From positions 47,903 to 111,902 of the forward strand of contig JAUBSN010000014.1 in NCBI GenBank assembly GCA_036704825.1: a stretch of 64,000 nt of DNA. Reading direction: 5' to 3'. This DNA is from Microcoleus sp036704825 (lineage in GTDB: Bacteria; Cyanobacteriota; Cyanobacteriia; Cyanobacteriales; Microcoleaceae). Both the position numbers and the translations under genes were made by a program. Within the stretch, counting starts at the first letter, position 1. Each line of letters begins with the position of its first letter. A model generated the notes under the pieces. That model ran no database searches, had not been told where the DNA came from, and saw only the letters and a list, made by a program, of their open reading frames with translations. Of this stretch, positions 60,332 through 64,000 are shown piece after piece.

Positions 60332-61795
60332 ATGGCAACACTTTACGTCAACCCGCAAACAGGCAGCGATTCCGCAGCAGGCAGCCAATCGGGCCCATTC
60401 AAAACTATAGCCCGCGCGATCGCCCGCGCTGCATCGGGAACTGCGATTCAGTTATCACCGGGAACTTACAGCGCTGCTAGCGGCGAAAAATTCCCCTTGG
60501 AAATTCCCTCGGGAGTAAAAGTTATTGGCAATGAAACTAATAAAGGTAGAGGCATTCTGATTCAAGGAAGCGGCAAATTTGTCAGTCCCACCGCTGCAAG
60601 CCAAAATATCACCATACTGCTAGCAACTAATTCCCAATTGCGCGGAGTAACTGTCACCAATCTCGATAGTCGCGGCACGGGAGTCTGGATAGATTCAGCT
60701 TCTCCGACTGTGGCTAACTGCACTTTCACACTTTGTAAGCGCGAAGGCGTTTTTGTCACGGGCAACGCTAATCCTGCGATTCTCGACAACATATTTATGG
60801 AAAACTCAGCGTCTGGCGTAATTGCGGCGGGAACTGCTAAAGGAGTAATACGGCGCAATATTTTTCAAAAGACGGGTTGCGGCATCTCTGTGCAAGCTCA
60901 GTCGGCTCCTTTGATTGCTGACAACCAAATTTTGGAAAACCGATCCGGTATCGTTTTAGCGGGGGAATCTCAGCCGATTTTACGCAATAATCGCATCGAA
61001 AAAAATACGGAAGACGGTTTAACTGCCTTGGATAAATCGCTGCCAGATATGGGTAATGCTCGAGATTTGGGCGGCAATATTTTTCTGAATAACGGTGAAT
61101 TAGACTTGCAAAACGCGACTGGGGTTAAGATTTCTGCGGTGGGCAATCAGCTCAATGCTTCGCGGGTGAAAGGTTTATTTGATTTGGGCAATGTGACGAC
61201 GCCAACTCCGACTCCTAGCGGGCTAAAATTCAGCGACATCAGCACGCATTGGGCCAAGGATTTTATCGATCGCTTGGCAAAGATGAATATTGTTAGCGGG
61301 TTTCCCAACGGCACTTTTCAACCTTACGAGATTGTAACTAGAGCTCAGTATGCGGCTGTGTTGGCGAAGGCGTTTGAATTGAAACCTCGCCGTGAGGCGA
61401 CGGTTTTTAAGGATGTGGCGGCGGATTTTTGGGCCAAGGGAGCGATCGACCAAGCTCATCGAGCTGGCTTTTTGGCTGGATACCCCGACAGCACGTTTCG
61501 CCCGGAACAGAATTTGACTAGAGTTCAGGCGATCGTATCTTTGGTAAACGGCTTGCAGTTGGCGGGCGGCAACCCCAATTCTTTGAGCGTTTATGTCGAT
61601 CGAGCTCAGATTCCCAGTTTTGCCACCGACGAGATAGCAACCGCCACAGAGCGCAAAATCGTGGTCAACTATCCCGCGCGCGAAAAACTTTCCCCCGCCC
61701 ACGACATCACCCGCGGCGAGATATCCGCCCTCATCTACCAAACTCTGGTAGCCGCAAAGCGGGCCGAGCCAATTAACTCTCCCTACATCGTCTAA
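60332..61795 (+). CDS. DUF1565 beta-helix protein with SLH repeats
   Basis: The 487-residue protein begins with a DUF1565-type pectate-lyase-like right-handed beta-helix (about 1-290: LYVNPQTGSDSAAGSQSGPF, then rungs with N-x-I and G-I-x-V-x-x-x patterns). A Pro/Thr linker follows (TTPTPTPSG), then three S-layer homology (SLH) domains from about 305 on (FSDISTHWAKDFIDRLAKMN, FKDVAADFWAKGAIDQAHRA and YPAREKLSPAHDITRGEISA). SLH domains usually bind cell-wall polymers outside the cell, yet no signal peptide is visible from ATG 60332. A start at 60290 would add a basic 14-residue segment but no hydrophobic core. Confidence 0.88.
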   Translation: MATLYVNPQTGSDSAAGSQSGPFKTIARAIARAASGTAIQLSPGTYSAASGEKFPLEIPSGVKVIGNETNKGRGILIQGSGKFVSPTAASQNITILLATNSQLRGVTVTNLDSRGTGVWIDSASPTVANCTFTLCKREGVFVTGNANPAILDNIFMENSASGVIAAGTAKGVIRRNIFQKTGCGISVQAQSAPLIADNQILENRSGIVLAGESQPILRNNRIEKNTEDGLTALDKSLPDMGNARDLGGNIFLNNGELDLQNATGVKISAVGNQLNASRVKGLFDLGNVTTPTPTPSGLKFSDISTHWAKDFIDRLAKMNIVSGFPNGTFQPYEIVTRAQYAAVLAKAFELKPRREATVFKDVAADFWAKGAIDQAHRAGFLAGYPDSTFRPEQNLTRVQAIVSLVNGLQLAGGNPNSLSVYVDRAQIPSFATDEIATATERKIVVNYPAREKLSPAHDITRGEISALIYQTLVAAKRAEPINSPYIV

Positions 61796-62144
61796 GGGAA
61801 TTGGCAGACAAGGGAGAGGATAACTTGGAATACAAAGAACTCACATCTTGCACCGTTCTCGATTAACAGGCTTCCCTAGCCCGTTCCGCGAAGAGTAGAT
61901 TTTCTTGTGGGGAGTAGGGGTCTGGCAGGAGAGCCCGCCCTGAAAGGATTATTGAGAATGGTGCAATATCTCAGAAGAACCAACCCATATCCCCTCGCAC
62001 TTGTCTTCGATTGCCTCACTCTCGCTCACTCTCACCCGCTCTCACTCTCGTCGGCTCTCCCAAGTCTTGATTTGCGAGTACCCGAATCGTTTTATGATTA
62101 AACATTAAGAAATTAAGCAATCCTTAAGGTTCGAGTGTCAGATT
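61796..62144. other. Intergenic region with CTCACTCTC repeats
   Basis: CTCACTCTCGCTCACTCTCA-like runs lie at about 62025-62060. A CCCGTTCCGCGAAG tract is in the middle. Before psb28, at about 62100-62144, AAACATTAAGAAATTAAGC and AGGTTCGAG suggest a weak promoter/ribosome site. A 65-codon frame from 61907 is not credible. Confidence 0.5.
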
Positions 62145-62480
62145 ATGGCTAAAATTCAATTTTCTCGGGGTATAGACGAAGAGGCTGTGCCCGAAGTGCG
62201 CCTAACCCGTTCTAAAAGCGGAGAGCAAGGCACTGCCACGTTTATCTTTGAAAATCCCAAAGCTCTCAGCAGCAGCAGTACCGAAGACATTACTGGAATG
62301 TACATGATCGACGACGAAGGCGAACTCCTCACTCGCGAGGTTAAGGCTAAGTTCATCAACGGTCAGCCTGCTGGTTTGGAAGCTCTTTATATAATGAAAA
62401 GTACCGCAGAATGGGATCGATTTATCCGTTTCATGGAACGCTACTCGGAAGCAAACGGCTTAGGATTTAGCAAGGCATAA
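62145..62480 (+). CDS. psb28: Photosystem II assembly factor Psb28
   Basis: The 111-residue protein reads MAKIQFSRGIDEEAVPEVRL, TRSKSGEQGTATFIFENPKAL, DITGMYMIDDEGELLTREVKAKFINGQP and SAEANGLGF-like C-terminus. This is Psb28, which binds the PSII CP47-side assembly intermediate, influencing the acceptor side. Length and motifs are normal. Confidence 0.97.
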   Translation: MAKIQFSRGIDEEAVPEVRLTRSKSGEQGTATFIFENPKALSSSSTEDITGMYMIDDEGELLTREVKAKFINGQPAGLEALYIMKSTAEWDRFIRFMERYSEANGLGFSKA

Positions 62481-62659
62481 TTGATGGGGAATAGGGCATG
62501 GGGCATGGGGTATGGGGCATTGGTTATTGGTTATTAGTTATTCGATCGTGAATAACTAACAACGAACAAATCACAACTAACTAATGACTTCTTCCCTCTT
62601 CCCTTGTCCTGATTTCCTCTTCCTTCTTGCTTCTTCCTTTTTCCTTCAACATCTGTTAT
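62481..62659. repeat. GGGGCATGGGGTATGGGG and TTCTTCC tandem tracts
   Basis: GGGCATGGGGCATGGGGTATG lies at about 62490-62520, similar to the ndhI-ndhG tract. A CTTCTTCCTTTTTCC tract lies just before moaB. Confidence 0.65.
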
Positions 62660-63166
62660 ATGACGCAAATTCCTCATCCCGACTTATCTAAAATAACCGT
62701 AAATTGCGCTATCATTACTGTTAGCGACACGCGCTCGGCTGAAACAGACACTAGCGGCTTGTTAACTAAGAGGCTGCTAAAAGATGCGGGTCACTCTGTG
62801 GTAGCTTACACTGTTGTTAAAGATGATGCGGCCAAAATTGTATTGCAAATGCAGGCGTTTTCCCAGCGTGAAGATGTAGATGCAATCATTTTTAACGGCG
62901 GGACGGGCATCGCTCCCCGAGATACGACTTACGATGTCATGGAGAGTTTGCTCGACAGGATTTTACCGGGATTTGGGGAGATATTTCGGTTTTTGAGCTA
63001 TCAAGAAATTGGTTCCAGGGCGATCGCCTCTCGCGCCGTTGCAGGCGTGTATCAAGGCAAGTTAGTCTTTTCTCTTCCGGGCTCTAGCAATGGCGTGAAA
63101 CTAGCTGTGGAAAAGCTAATTTTACCGGAATTAGTTCACTTGGTGACGCAGTTGCGCGGTGGGTGA
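62660..63166 (+). CDS. moaB: MoaB/MogA molybdenum cofactor protein
   Basis: The 168-residue protein has the MoCF/MogA fold with VNCAIITVSDTRSAETDTSG, then IIFNGGTGIAPRDTTYDVME and the LPGSSNGVKLAVEKLILPEL segment. It adenylates molybdopterin during molybdenum-cofactor synthesis. The start ATG at 62660 gives a normal N-terminus; the upstream codons (CTTTTTCCTTCAACATCTG) come from repeat DNA. MoaB versus MogA cannot be separated by eye. Confidence 0.92.
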   Translation: MTQIPHPDLSKITVNCAIITVSDTRSAETDTSGLLTKRLLKDAGHSVVAYTVVKDDAAKIVLQMQAFSQREDVDAIIFNGGTGIAPRDTTYDVMESLLDRILPGFGEIFRFLSYQEIGSRAIASRAVAGVYQGKLVFSLPGSSNGVKLAVEKLILPELVHLVTQLRGG

Positions 63167-63622
63167 GAGCGAAAGTTCGGTTAATTGAGGGACAATCAAG
63201 CAATATGGGCAGTGGGGAGTGGGGAGTCGGGAGTCGGGGAATGTGGAATTATTGACCTTGACTCGATCATTCCCCTCCTACCGGAAACGATATGAGGTCG
63301 CTTTCTTCAATCTCTTCAATCTCTTCAATCTCTTCAATCTCTTCAATCTCTTCAATCTAAAATCTAAAATCTAAAATCGACCAAGAAATTTGGTTACAAA
63401 TCGTCCGAGGAATCTGTGGAGTAAGAAAAAAGCTCGCTCATCCTCATCGCAAGCCCCCTGGTCGATCGGTGAGGTCGCTTTCTTCAATCTCTTCAATCTA
63501 AAATCTCAAATCTCAAATCTCAAATCGATCGACTGGCTGCATTCACCGCAAGAAACGGGTGGCTTTGAGCCTAATCTGCGGCTAAAGTGAGGAAACATCA
63601 AAATTCCCTTGACTTAGACTAG
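63167..63622. repeat. Repeat-rich intergenic region (TCTTCAATC and TAAAATC)
   Basis: At 63305-63358 the 9-mer TCTTCAATC is repeated about six times, then three TAAAATC heptamers to 63380. A second (GAGGTCGCTTTCTTCAATCTC) copy starts at 63472 with shorter repeats and a few AATCTCAAATCTCAAATC units. A short GGAGTGGGGAGTCGGGAGTC repeat lies at 63213-63235. No gene is present. Confidence 0.85.
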
Positions 63623-63946
63623 ATGATTTCGATGAAAAATGCGAGTGTCTGTGCTAGCGAAGATTATCACCGGATTGCTGGGGCGATCGCCTTTATGCGA
63701 CAACACCACCTAAACCAGCCCAATCTGGCAACTGTGGCCCAACACGTAGGACTTAGTGAATATCATTTTCAACGGCTGTTTACTCAATGGGCCGGCATTA
63801 GCCCCAAGCGGTTTTTGCAATATCTGACAGTTGAATATGCCAAGTCAAAAATCACTCAGACTAAAAGCCTTCTAGACCTAACATTGGACGTGAGGCTATC
63901 GAGTCCAGGACGATTGCACGATTTACAGCGGATTCCACGTTTATGA
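63623..63946 (+). pseudogene. Truncated Ada-like (AraC HTH) DNA-repair methyltransferase
   Basis: The 107-residue frame shows DYHRIAGAIAFMRQHHLNQP, then HVGLSEYHFQRLFTQWAGIS, PKRFLQYLTVEYAKSKITQT and LDLTLDVRLSSPGRLHDL. This is the AraC-type helix-turn-helix domain that precedes the O6-methylguanine methyltransferase domain in Ada-like proteins. The frame then departs (QRIPRL) and stops at 63946. Normally SSPGRLHDL leads on to the methyltransferase. Only 54 bases remain to the window edge, with no resumed homology. Insertion or deletion has removed the catalytic domain unless it resumes beyond 64000. Confidence 0.65.
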
Positions 63947-64000
63947 AGTACAGTAGCAGCAGTTTGTAAACCAGTTTTTGAAGTGCTTAGTATTCACCAA

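Noticed and set aside
61907..62101. 64-codon frame before psb28
   Set aside because: Read from CTCACTCTC repeats; no support.

Overview
The window looks like part of a filamentous, non-heterocystous cyanobacterial chromosome (Oscillatoriales, Microcoleus/Oscillatoria-like; genus is an inference). The evidence is: photosynthesis genes (psb28, ycf20-like, ndhA-I-G-E, a CO2-uptake NDH-1 operon), cyanophycin genes, very frequent GCGATCGC (HIP1) octamers, a cyanobacterial-type tmRNA tag, and intergenic regions full of TAAAATC heptamer runs and other short tandem repeats.

Layout. 0-3 kb: start of a probable cyanophycinase (minus strand) diverging from cphA2. 3-8.8 kb: a decayed CHASE histidine kinase, two copies of a MITE-like element, an esterase, a DUF2555-like gene next to coaBC, and a HigB/HigA-like toxin-antitoxin locus whose toxin has a stop codon. 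8.8-12.8 kb: a minus-strand aromatic-carotenoid cluster (methyltransferase and Rieske oxygenase genes that overlap, plus a CruE-like desaturase/methyltransferase). 13-18 kb: a broken Tat-exported protein gene, a CHAT protease, a DUF4214-sulfotransferase, and repeat-rich DNA. 18-24 kb: ndhF, a Tat-exported beta-carbonic anhydrase, ndhD and a CO2-hydration (Cup) protein, which together form a CO2-uptake module. 24-33.5 kb: small regulators, an exported truncated haemoglobin, a ycf20-like gene, a GT39-type glycosyltransferase, GNAT, and intact and broken toxin-antitoxin genes. 33.5-41.4 kb: a Ser/Thr kinase with a duplicated 3' end, ssrA, ndhAIGE, folB and a second kinase. 41.6-52.5 kb: a two-component and c-di-GMP signalling island bracketed by inverted 232-bp repeats. 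52.5-64 kb: proA, an M48 protease, an SMP-30-like protein, a GT-C-like membrane protein, Uma2, a beta-helix/SLH protein, psb28, moaB and a truncated Ada-like gene.

How the genes work together. The ndhF-CA-ndhD-cup operon and the ndhAIGE cluster supply distal and core membrane subunits of NDH-1. The carotenoid genes would turn beta-carotene into an aromatic, oxidised carotenoid. In the signalling island each hybrid histidine kinase sits beside a REC-headed partner, one ending in GGDEF-EAL and one ending in a second histidine kinase. Many loci are decaying (at least eight pseudogenes or fragments), and several dispersed repeat families have inserted into or next to coding DNA.
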